Shown here piece by piece: positions 25,818 to 33,437 of a stretch of DNA of 49,024 nt; position 1 is the first letter of the stretch; each line of letters opens with the position of its first letter. The notes beneath the pieces were generated by a model, which made no database searches, was not told the origin of the DNA, and saw only the letters and a program-made list of their open reading frames with translations. Made by a program: the position numbers and the translations under genes. Source of the stretch: a bacterium (GTDB taxonomy: Bacteria; Chloroflexota; Dormibacteria; Aeolococcales; Bog-877); NCBI GenBank assembly GCA_021827985.1, contig JAKATL010000014.1, positions 1-49,024 on the forward strand, in the 5' to 3' direction.

Positions 25818-27553
25818 TGCCGGTGGAAGGCGGCCAACAGGAGCCTCTCCTCCATCACCAGGACCGCGGGCCGTCCGTGAGGACAGGTGATCCCTCCCTT
25901 GGTACGGGACAACGAGGCCAGGAGCGCCCGGGTCTCCTCCGGCGACAGGGGGTCGCCGAAGCGCACCGCGCTGTGACAGGCGAGCAGCGCCGCCATCCGA
26001 TGCAGCTCTCCTTGAGCCGGACCCGCCTCCCTCCTGGTCAGCGCGTCCAGGAGCGCGTCCTCTGCTCGCGAGGCGGGCATGCCGGCCGGTGCAGCGGTGC
26101 ACCTCAAGACCCGCTCCCCAAACAGCCCCACCTCGAAGCCCGCCCGGGACAGCTCCAATTCGATCTCCGGGTCGAAGTCGCATCCCGCCGGGAGCTCGAC
26201 CAGGAGCGGCTCGACCAGCCCCTGGGAGTTCACTCCTGGCCGGCCTGCCGCCAGATCATCCAGGTAGCGCTCGTAGAGGACCTTTTCGTGGGCCGCATGC
26301 TGATCCAGGATCGCCAGGCCGCGTGGTGTTTCCACCACCAGGTAGCGGTTGTGCGCCTGGCCCAGTGGCCTCCAGCTCCCGGCCCCCTCCAGCGCCCAGT
26401 GTGGCTCTGGACCGTCCCGGGATGGCAGAGATCCATCCTCCCACAGCCCCTCCGACAGCCCGGCAGAGCCCGGTGGCGGTTCACCGCGACCACGGGGGCG
26501 GGTGTCCTCCAGCCCGATGTGCGCCGGGCCGGCGCGGTGGAGGGCCTGCCAGCAGGCCCGCTGCAGCGAGTCGAAGACCGCCCCCTCGTTCCGCAGACGA
26601 ACCTCCCGCTTGGTGGGGTGGACGTTGACGTCCACCGCCAGGGGGTCGCAGCTGATCTGGAGAACCGCAAGGGGGTGGCGGTCCACTTCCAACATTCCTC
26701 GATACGCCGCCTCCACGGCGGCCACGAGCGATCGCTGCTGCACCCGGCGCCCGTTCAGGAACACCACCATGCCCTGCCGGGTGGCCAGGGTGTGGCTCGG
26801 GCCGCAGATGGCCCCGGCGACGCTCACTTCGTCGCCCGGAGCCTCCACTTCAACGGCTGCGACCCGCGCTCCCTCCCCGAACACGGCCGCCAGGGCGTCC
26901 AGCAGATCTCCGCTACCCGGTGTGCTGAGCACCGTTCGCCCCTGGGAGCGCAGCTGGCAGCGGACACGGGGCCGCCCGAGGGCAGCATCGGCGACCACTC
27001 GGATACAGGCGGCCGCCTCAGAGCGCGGGGAACGGAGGAAGGCACGCCGGGCAGGCAGGGTTTGGAACAGTTGACGGACTGTGATGGTGGTGCCGACCGG
27101 TCCCGCGGTCACCGTTGGCCCCCTCATCCCCCAGGGTCCGACCTTCACCTCATAGGCCCGGGTTGCCGTGCGCTCGCGGCTGATCGCCACCACCTCCGCG
27201 ACGGCCGCGATACTGGCCAGGGCCTCGCCCCGGAATCCCAGGGTGGCGATGGAGGCCAGGTCCTCCGCCGAGGCCAGTTTGCTGGTGGCGTGGCGTTCGA
27301 AGGCGGCGGCCAGCTCGCCCTCGGTCATCCCCCAGCCGTCGTCGCTGACCCGGATAAGGTCGATCCCGCCGCCCTCGATGTCGACCGTCAGGACCGTTGC
27401 CCCGGCGTCGAGGGAGTTCTCGATCAGCTCCTTGAGAACGGACGCCGGACGCTCGACCACCTCCCCGGCGGCGATCAACTCGGCCACCTCAGGGGGAAGA
27501 CGCCTGATCCTCCCGGGATCCAACGTCCCCTGATGGGAAGTGCCCATGGTCAT
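25814..27553 (-). CDS. mutL: DNA mismatch repair protein MutL
   Basis: 579 residues. GHKL ATPase: motif I ELIENSLDAGA, motif II DDGWGM, motif III TLGFRGEAL; then the S5-like domain ending in DVNVHPTKREVR. The C-terminal part has the nicking-endonuclease motif DQHAAHEKVLYE (DQHA-x2-E-x4-E) plus ACHSAVRFGD and CPHGRP, so it should cut the discontinuous strand itself, as in bacteria without MutH. The start ATG overlaps the mutS stop (ATGA at 27550-27553); miaA overlaps its end. A 60-residue low-complexity linker rich in Gly/Pro/Arg separates the halves. Confidence 0.97.
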   Translation of the reverse strand: MTMGTSHQGTLDPGRIRRLPPEVAELIAAGEVVERPASVLKELIENSLDAGATVLTVDIEGGGIDLIRVSDDGWGMTEGELAAAFERHATSKLASAEDLASIATLGFRGEALASIAAVAEVVAISRERTATRAYEVKVGPWGMRGPTVTAGPVGTTITVRQLFQTLPARRAFLRSPRSEAAACIRVVADAALGRPRVRCQLRSQGRTVLSTPGSGDLLDALAAVFGEGARVAAVEVEAPGDEVSVAGAICGPSHTLATRQGMVVFLNGRRVQQRSLVAAVEAAYRGMLEVDRHPLAVLQISCDPLAVDVNVHPTKREVRLRNEGAVFDSLQRACWQALHRAGPAHIGLEDTRPRGRGEPPPGSAGLSEGLWEDGSLPSRDGPEPHWALEGAGSWRPLGQAHNRYLVVETPRGLAILDQHAAHEKVLYERYLDDLAAGRPGVNSQGLVEPLLVELPAGCDFDPEIELELSRAGFEVGLFGERVLRCTAAPAGMPASRAEDALLDALTRREAGPAQGELHRMAALLACHSAVRFGDPLSPEETRALLASLSRTKGGITCPHGRPAVLVMEERLLLAAFHRQ

Positions 27554-30162
27554 CCGGACTCCGCGGATCGGCGCTGCCACTCAGACAGCTTCTGCAGTGC
27601 TTCCAGGGGAGTCATCCGGTCCACCTCAAGGCCCTTCAGCTCGTCGAGCAAGGGGTCGACGGGAGGAAGCGGGAGGGGCAGCTGCGTGGCTCCCACCGAC
27701 TCCTGCGCCAAAGGTCGCTGACTCTCGTGCTCCCGCAATACCTCTTCGGCTCGCGCCACCACTGAGGGGGGCACGCCCGCCAGCCGCGCCACGTGCAGCC
27801 CGTAAGACCGGTCGGCTCCCCCAGGGACCACCGTGTGCAGGAAGGTGACCTCCGGATGTGGACCGGAGCCCTCCTCGTGGACCTCCATCCGGTAGTTGCG
27901 AAGCCCGGGCAGCCGGTCGAGGGCCGTGAGCTCGTGGTAGTGGGTCGAGAAGAGGACACGGGCCGGGGCTGAGGGCCGGCTGTGCAGGTCCTCGAGGATG
28001 GCGTGAGCGAGGCTCAGTCCGTCGTAGGTGCTGGTCCCCCGCCCGACCTCGTCCAGCAGGACGAGGCTGCGCCGGGTTGCCTCCCTGAGGATCTCCGCGA
28101 CTTCGGTCATCTCCACCATGAATGTGGAACGCCCGCCTGAGATGTCGTCCTGGGCGCCGACCCGGGTGAAGATCCGGTCCACGAGTCCGAACCTGGCCCG
28201 GGAGCAGGGAATCGGTGCCCCGATCTGGCCCAACAGGCACAGTAGGGCAACCTGGCGGAGAAAGGTCGACTTCCCCGCCATGTTCGGACCGGTGATGAGC
28301 CAGATCCTCTCGCCTTCTCCGTCCATCCAGCAGGTGTTGGCCACGAACCGGTCGGTGCCCACGGCCTGTTCCACCAGAGGGTGGCGGCCATCTTGGAGAT
28401 CGAGTGAGAGCGTGCCGTCAACCTCGGGGATGACCCAGCCCAGCTCCACGCCGGTGAGTGCCAACGAAGTGAGGGCGTCCAACTCAGCCAGGGCGCCGGC
28501 GGCCCTAGAGAGGGCGGCGGCCTGGGCGGCCACCTCGGCCAGGAGCTGGCCGAGCAATTCCTGTTCGCGGCGCAGGGCACGGTCCCGGGCCGAGAGGACC
28601 ACGAGCTCCCGCTCCTTGAGCTCCGCGGTCACGTAGCGCTCGGCGCCGACCAGGGTCTGTCTTCGTTGGTAATCCGGGGGAAGCTGCTCCTGGGCCGACC
28701 GCCTCACCTCGATGTAGTAGCCGAAGACGCGGTTGTACCCGACCTTCAGGGTCCTGATCCCTGTCCGGCTGCGCTCCTTGGCCTCCAGATCGGAGATGTA
28801 CTGCCGGGCACCCTGACTCTCCTCCAGGATCGAGGCCAGCTCCGAGTCCTGATCGGGCCGGATATACCCACCCTCGCGTGAGCTCACCGGCGGGTCAGCA
28901 ACCAGGATTCTGGTGAGCCTTGCGGCCATCTCCAGCGGTGCTCCCCTCAGAGATTCGGCGAGCTGCTCCAGGCGGGGGTCCGCGGTGGCCGCGGCAGACT
29001 CAGCTAGCGGGGGAAGCAGGAGCACGGTGGTCGCGAGTGATTGCAGGTCCCGCGGGCCAGCTACCCCATGGGCGCAGCGGCCGGTTAACCGCTCCAGATC
29101 TCGGCACTGTGCCAACAACCCCAGCAGCTCACCCCTCGCCGCCCCTCGATCCATGAGAGTGGCGACCGCGGCCTGCCGGGCGCGCAACCGCCCGAGCTCG
29201 GTGAGGGGAGTCAACAACCAGGCTCTGAGCTTCCTTGACCCCGCCGCCGTGCGGCAGCGATCCAAAAGGCGCAGGGCGGTAGGCCCTCCGGGTGTCAGGG
29301 GCTCCACCAGCTCAAGGTTGCGCCTGGTATGGGGGTCGAGCCGCATTCCCCAGGCCGGCTCCGACCAGGTCAGCCGAAGGAAGTCCGCGCCCGCGAGCAG
29401 GCGAGCGGAGCGGCCGTAGGTCACGAGGGCGGCCAGGGCACCCAGGGCCGAGGACCGGTAACCGTCCAGCGGACCATCGCCGAGGTTCAGGCCCAGGCTC
29501 TCTGCCAGCTCGACACCGGCGGAGACGGAGAAGGTGGCCCTTGGGCGGGGAGTGAGTTCCAGTCGGGGCGGGCCGAGAACACCCTCCCGCCAGTCCTCGG
29601 GGACCAGGGCCTCCACGACGTCCTGAGTCGCGAGCTGGGACAGTGCCGATGGAAGATCGCCGGGCAGCATGCTGAGCTGGCCCTCTCCGGTGCTGAAGTC
29701 CACAGCGGCCACCCCGATTCCGGCAGGGCCTGTGGGAAGCAGGGCGGCACAGCGCCGGGCCATGGTGGGCTCCAGGAGGGAGTCCTCGACCAGGGTCCCC
29801 GAGCTGAGCACCCGGGTGACCCGTCGCTCCACCAATTTGGCGCCCGGGCGCGCCTCCTCCACCTGGTCGCAGACCGCAACCTTGATTCCCGCCTCAAGCA
29901 GTCGCCGGGCGTACGCGTCGACGCTGTGGTGGGGAACCCCGCACATGGGAATCCGGCCCCCCTGGCCGAAGTCCCGGCTCGTGAGTGCCACTCCCAGGAC
30001 GGGCGCCGCCAGCAGGGCGTCGTCGGCGAACATCTCGAAGAAGTCCCCTAGCCGGAAGAGGACGACGCAGTCCGGGTGGGCCGCCTTGGCTTCCTTGTAC
30101 TGGCGAAGGGCCGGGGTGGGGGCGGCTGCCACCCTATCGCCGGGGCTGCGGTCCCGGGACAA
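27550..30162 (-). CDS. mutS: DNA mismatch repair protein MutS
   Basis: 870-residue mismatch-recognition ATPase. Domain I has the mismatch-wedge motif FRLGDFFEMF (Phe-x-Glu) near residue 36; connector, lever and clamp domains follow; the ATPase has Walker A GPNMAGKST near 625, Walker B LVLLDEVGRGTSTYDG and the helix-turn-helix dimer region. The TTG at 30162 is taken; a GTG at 30132 (starting at AAAPTPALRQY) would also give a standard N-terminus and neither has a strong ribosome binding site. Follows miaB by 15 bp and overlaps mutL by 4 bp. Confidence 0.97.
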   Translation of the reverse strand: MSRDRSPGDRVAAAPTPALRQYKEAKAAHPDCVVLFRLGDFFEMFADDALLAAPVLGVALTSRDFGQGGRIPMCGVPHHSVDAYARRLLEAGIKVAVCDQVEEARPGAKLVERRVTRVLSSGTLVEDSLLEPTMARRCAALLPTGPAGIGVAAVDFSTGEGQLSMLPGDLPSALSQLATQDVVEALVPEDWREGVLGPPRLELTPRPRATFSVSAGVELAESLGLNLGDGPLDGYRSSALGALAALVTYGRSARLLAGADFLRLTWSEPAWGMRLDPHTRRNLELVEPLTPGGPTALRLLDRCRTAAGSRKLRAWLLTPLTELGRLRARQAAVATLMDRGAARGELLGLLAQCRDLERLTGRCAHGVAGPRDLQSLATTVLLLPPLAESAAATADPRLEQLAESLRGAPLEMAARLTRILVADPPVSSREGGYIRPDQDSELASILEESQGARQYISDLEAKERSRTGIRTLKVGYNRVFGYYIEVRRSAQEQLPPDYQRRQTLVGAERYVTAELKERELVVLSARDRALRREQELLGQLLAEVAAQAAALSRAAGALAELDALTSLALTGVELGWVIPEVDGTLSLDLQDGRHPLVEQAVGTDRFVANTCWMDGEGERIWLITGPNMAGKSTFLRQVALLCLLGQIGAPIPCSRARFGLVDRIFTRVGAQDDISGGRSTFMVEMTEVAEILREATRRSLVLLDEVGRGTSTYDGLSLAHAILEDLHSRPSAPARVLFSTHYHELTALDRLPGLRNYRMEVHEEGSGPHPEVTFLHTVVPGGADRSYGLHVARLAGVPPSVVARAEEVLREHESQRPLAQESVGATQLPLPLPPVDPLLDELKGLEVDRMTPLEALQKLSEWQRRSAESG

Positions 30163-30177
30163 TCCAGTTCCGGAAGG

Positions 30178-31425
30178 TCAAGCGCACTGCAGCTGCCAGG
30201 CCGTGGCTCGCACCACCTCCGCTGAGCGGAGATCCCCCACCTTTGGCCCAGGCTCCAGCCAGGCCAAGCGGTTCTGGCGGGTACGCCCGTACGGGCGGCC
30301 ACCCTCCCCCACCCCCTCCACGAGGACCTCGACACGCTGCCCAACCAGGGAGCGGTTGCGGCGGGCACTGAGCCCCCGCTGAAGCGCCAGAACCCGCTGC
30401 AGCCGCTCCTGCTTCACCGGGAGGGGCACATCGTCGGCGCGCCGATAGGCGGCCGTCCCCGGCCTCGGAGAGTAGGCCTGCACGTGCACCGTGTCGAACT
30501 CGACCTCCTCCAGCATCCTGTAGGTCGACAGGAACTCCTCCTCGGTCTCCCCGCAGAAACCCACGATGATGTCGGTGCTGAGGCCGATCCCGGGCACCAA
30601 CGCTCGCGCCCGCTCCAGGATGCGCAGATAGTCCCCAGCCCGGTAGTCGCGCTTCATCCGCCGCAGGCACTGGTCGTCTCCGGACTGGACTGGGAGGTAC
30701 AGGTTCTCGCAGAGTCGGGGAAGATCGGCGATCGCCTGGAGCAGCTCCTCGCCGGCATTCCTTGGGTGAGAGGTGAGGAAGCGCAGGCGCTCCAGACCTG
30801 GCACCGAGTCCACCCGGGCCAGCAGACCGGCCAGCCCCTCGCCCGTCTCGGGGTCCACGTACGAGTTCACGTTCTGGCCGAGCAGGGTGATCTCCCGCAC
30901 CCCCCCGTCCACCATCCGTCGAGCTTCGGCGACTACCTCGGAGCTGGGCCGGCTGCTCTCCCTCCCGCGGACGAAGGGAACTATGCAGTAGGTGCACATC
31001 TCGTTGCATCCCAGGATCACCGGGAGGTAGGCGCAGAGGCGGTCGGAGGCGGGCAGAGGCACCGGTCCCTCGAGGGAACCCTGGAAGGTGTCCTGTAGTC
31101 GAGCGAAGAAGCCGTCGGTATCGCGCATGTCGAAGACGTAGTCGAGATAGCGGAAGCGGCGCAGGAGGCCCGCCCCGTGCTCTCCCGCCATGCACCCGGT
31201 CAGTGCGATCGCCCGGCCGGGGCGCTGCTCCTTCCACTTCGCCAGCTCGCCCAGCTTGCTGGCCACCTTGTCCTCGGCGTGCTGGCGGATGGCGCAGGTG
31301 ACCAGGATCGCGAGGTCAGCGTCGGGGAGCTCGGCTCCCGGCCGCATTCCGATTTCGGCACAGCGCTCGGCCAAGCTGTCCGCGTCCGCGGCGTTCATCT
31401 GGCAGCCGACCTGCCAGATATGCAC
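30178..31425 (-). CDS. miaB: tRNA-2-methylthio-N6-dimethylallyladenosine synthase
   Basis: 415-residue radical SAM methylthiotransferase acting on i6A37 made by MiaA. N-terminal UPF0004 domain with three cluster Cys (GCQMN at 7-11, TCAIRQHAEDK, TGCMA), radical SAM motif CNEMCTYC near residue 142, and a C-terminal TRAM domain (VGQRVEVLVEGV ... GRTRQNRLAW). The GTG at 31425 is preferred over that at 31446 because GGAGG lies 8 nt upstream and the protein then starts with the family-like HIWQVGCQMN. Heads the overlapping repair/tRNA-modification operon, 101 bp downstream of spoVS. Confidence 0.95.
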   Translation of the reverse strand: MHIWQVGCQMNAADADSLAERCAEIGMRPGAELPDADLAILVTCAIRQHAEDKVASKLGELAKWKEQRPGRAIALTGCMAGEHGAGLLRRFRYLDYVFDMRDTDGFFARLQDTFQGSLEGPVPLPASDRLCAYLPVILGCNEMCTYCIVPFVRGRESSRPSSEVVAEARRMVDGGVREITLLGQNVNSYVDPETGEGLAGLLARVDSVPGLERLRFLTSHPRNAGEELLQAIADLPRLCENLYLPVQSGDDQCLRRMKRDYRAGDYLRILERARALVPGIGLSTDIIVGFCGETEEEFLSTYRMLEEVEFDTVHVQAYSPRPGTAAYRRADDVPLPVKQERLQRVLALQRGLSARRNRSLVGQRVEVLVEGVGEGGRPYGRTRQNRLAWLEPGPKVGDLRSAEVVRATAWQLQCA

Positions 31426-31526
31426 CCTGGGCGCCTCCTTCCCCACCGGCGCCAGCGGAATCCGCCGGGGGCGCGCCTCGGCTAGGGGCAGGGGCAGGAA
31501 GCGAGGGTTGGCGGCCGCTCCCGTTT

Positions 31527-31841
31527 TCAGCGGACCTCGACCATGAGCCGGATCCCCGTCCGGTCTTCACCGTTGATGGCGAGGTCGATGAACGAGGGGA
31601 TGCAGACCAGATCCAGCCCCCCCGCCGCCACGTATCCGCGGGAGATGGCGATCGCCTTGATGGCCTGGTTGATGGCGCCGGCGCCGATGGCCTGGATCTC
31701 CACCTTCTGCTGGACTCTGACCACGCCCGCAATCGCCCCGGCCACCTTCACCGGCTGGGAGGTGGCGGAGACCTTGAGTACTTCCACTGGTGTGGCGGCG
31801 CTCCCGCCGTTGGACGTGGTGGTGATCGACAATGTGGACAA
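31527..31841 (-). CDS. spoVS: Stage V sporulation protein S family protein
   Basis: 104-residue Alba-like protein closely following the SpoVS pattern: VLKVSATSQPVKVAGAIAGV at 21-40, then VEIQAIGAGAINQAIKAIAISRGYVAAGGLDLVCIPSF and IRLMVEVR at the end. In Bacillus it acts at spore cortex/coat stages; it is also widespread in non-sporulating Thermus, Deinococcus and Chloroflexota, where its role is unknown, probably nucleic-acid binding. TTG start; a 15-residue Ser/Thr/Gly-rich N-terminus precedes the fold. A -10-like TAGAAT lies at 31861-31866, inside the end of the upstream MFS gene. Confidence 0.93.
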   Translation of the reverse strand: MSTLSITTTSNGGSAATPVEVLKVSATSQPVKVAGAIAGVVRVQQKVEIQAIGAGAINQAIKAIAISRGYVAAGGLDLVCIPSFIDLAINGEDRTGIRLMVEVR

Positions 31842-31863
31842 GTCCTAGGGTGTGACCAGGATT

Positions 31864-33213
31864 CTACGGCTCCAGAGGCAGTGGTGGGCCACCAGGAGGC
31901 CAACTCCCCACATTTCGACGGATTCCAAGGCCCCCGAAGGTGCTCAGGAGGAGGGTGATCCCCACCGCCGCCACCACCAGCAGGGCCAGGAAGTCCTGCC
32001 GTCCGAGATGGACGGCGCCCCAGGCTCCGATGGCCGCCCCGACCGCCCGCCCGGCGTACTGAAGCCACAGCGCCGAGCCGAGTGCCTGCCCAACCCCGTC
32101 CCTCTGGGTAGTGGTCTGGATGCGGTTCAGCCCCCAGGCCTCCTGCAGCGCTCCGGCGCCCGCGAAGACCAGCAGCCCACCCACCACCGCGATAGGCCCG
32201 AGTGACGTTCCCACCAGCACGGCGGCCACGATGGAGATGTACCCCAGGGTGATGAGCGAGCGCGAACGCACTTTGGGAGTCCTGACCGCCAGGGCACTGC
32301 CCCCCAGCGAGGCCGCCCCCACCACGATGTACATCACCCCCACCTGGTCAGTCCCAAGCCTCAGCACATCGTGGACGATCGGCACGAAGTAGACGGTGAT
32401 CACCGCCGCCAGCATGGTGCCGAGGCCGGCCTGGACTGCGTAGATGCGGACGGTCCCGTCCAGCCACAGGTACCCAAAGCCTTTGAAGACCGCTGACCAT
32501 GGGCCTGGCTTCAGGTATGGCTCTGGTGCGGCGACTGAGGGCTGCGGGCCGACTCGAGACAGCAGTGCCGCTGAAGCGAGGAAGGTCGCACCGTCGACCA
32601 ATAGCAGGTACTCGGGAGAAATCGCCAAGAGCATCAGGGCACCCAGAGCCGGTCCGAGAAGTATCGACGACTCTCCGACCGCGGCTAGGAGGCTGCCTCC
32701 GGCGGGAACGAGCCCCGATGGAAGGATGAGGGGAAGCAGGCGGCGGCGCCCGGGGTCGTACAGGGCAGCGGCGGAGCGGCTGGCGGCGAATCCGGCTAGG
32801 ACGAGGACCAAGGAGCCAGAAGCGGCTCCCACGATCATGAGGCCGGCAAGGGACGCGCGCACCAGGTCGAGGGCGATCAGTCGCCGCCGTCGGTCCCCCC
32901 GATCTCCGAGGGTACCGCCGATCGGAAGTAGAGCTACGAGGGGGGCTGTCTGGAGGAACACCATCGCTCCTACCCCAATCTCGCCTCCCAGTTGATACGA
33001 GATGATGAGGAGGGCCGGGAGCGACAGGAAATCCCCGTACCAGGACAGCAGTGCGCCTGTCCAGAAGGCCCGGAACCGCGGTACATAGAGCGGCGCCCAC
33101 TTGGAGCCCGGGGCCCTGCTAGGTGCCAATTCCGCCTCCTTGGGGGCAGCAGGCCCCTGAACGTCCTCGCAGATGGTACGGAAGGGCGTCGCGTCGGGGG
33201 GCTCAGCTGACAC
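31864..33213 (-). CDS. Major facilitator superfamily transporter
   Basis: 449 residues, a ~45-residue hydrophilic N-terminus and about twelve membrane segments. The loop 2-3 motif GGTLGDRGDRRRRLIALD is the MFS signature; the arrangement RFRAFWTGALLSWYGDFLSLPALLIISY resembles the enterobactin-exporter (EntS)/MFS_3 group of drug or siderophore exporters. Substrate unknown; no biosynthetic genes nearby. GTG start at 33213 without an obvious ribosome binding site; a GTG inside the hydrophilic N-terminus is possible. It ends just before the spoVS promoter. Confidence 0.85.
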   Translation of the reverse strand: MSAEPPDATPFRTICEDVQGPAAPKEAELAPSRAPGSKWAPLYVPRFRAFWTGALLSWYGDFLSLPALLIISYQLGGEIGVGAMVFLQTAPLVALLPIGGTLGDRGDRRRRLIALDLVRASLAGLMIVGAASGSLVLVLAGFAASRSAAALYDPGRRRLLPLILPSGLVPAGGSLLAAVGESSILLGPALGALMLLAISPEYLLLVDGATFLASAALLSRVGPQPSVAAPEPYLKPGPWSAVFKGFGYLWLDGTVRIYAVQAGLGTMLAAVITVYFVPIVHDVLRLGTDQVGVMYIVVGAASLGGSALAVRTPKVRSRSLITLGYISIVAAVLVGTSLGPIAVVGGLLVFAGAGALQEAWGLNRIQTTTQRDGVGQALGSALWLQYAGRAVGAAIGAWGAVHLGRQDFLALLVVAAVGITLLLSTFGGLGIRRNVGSWPPGGPPLPLEP

Positions 33214-33247
33214 TGGGGCCGGAAACTGGGGTCCTTAGTTACGGATT

Positions 33248-33350
33248 CGTCACTTCGTCTTCAATGTCCGTGACGGGATCGTCAGTTCAGTTAGCCTCAC
33301 TGAAGCTGTACGCGTTGCCGAGGCCGCTAGGGCTCGGGATCTAACTGACG
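33248..33350 (+). ncRNA. Candidate structured RNA element upstream of a tiny ORF
   Basis: Plus-strand pairings visible by eye: CGTCAC (33248-33253)/GTGACG (33270-33275); an 8-bp outer helix CGTCAGTT (33280-33287)/AACTGACG (33343-33350) enclosing hairpins TTCAGT (33286-33291)/ACTGAA (33299-33304) and CCGAG (33318-33322)/CTCGG (33333-33337). The outer helix and the first hairpin share two bases, so they could be alternative states. A GAGGAG ribosome binding site follows directly. The same palindromes exist on the minus strand as a possible MFS leader. I do not recognise a known riboswitch. Confidence 0.35.
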
Positions 33351-33369
33351 TTTGAGGAGAGAGCCTGAT

Positions 33370-33402
33370 ATGAGCACCTGGGCCTTCAGCGGCTGGGGTT
33401 GA
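33370..33402 (+). CDS. Possible 10-residue peptide MSTWAFSGWG
   Basis: ATG with GAGGAG (33354-33359) 10 nt upstream encodes ten residues with two Trp and one Phe, then TGA. It sits between the structured element and a hairpin at 33410-33432, the layout of a leader-peptide or regulatory peptide. No gene follows on the plus strand, so if translated the peptide itself would be the product. A chance ORF cannot be excluded. Confidence 0.25.
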   Translation: MSTWAFSGWG

Positions 33403-33409
33403 TCCAGCG

Positions 33410-33432
33410 CCCCTTCTGACCTCGTCAGGGGG
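33410..33432. terminator. Hairpin beyond the HD-GYP gene
   Basis: CTGAC (33416-33420)/GTCAG (33424-33428) with a 3-nt loop, extended by CCCC/GGGG across a TT bulge. It begins 6 nt after the HD-GYP stop codon and could also end plus-strand transcription from the tiny ORF. No T-tract is present. Confidence 0.45.
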
Positions 33433-33437
33433 ATCGC

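Noticed and set aside
25823..27721. 632-codon plus-strand frame opposite mutL
   Set aside because: Antisense to a protein with all MutL motifs; its sequence is His/Gln/Gly/Pro-rich with no family pattern. Long antisense frames are expected in GC-rich genes.
33248..33350. c-di-GMP riboswitch next to the HD-GYP gene
   Set aside because: The conserved GEMM-I core bases were not found and the element does not lead into the HD-GYP gene, which runs on the other strand and starts 1.5 kb away.
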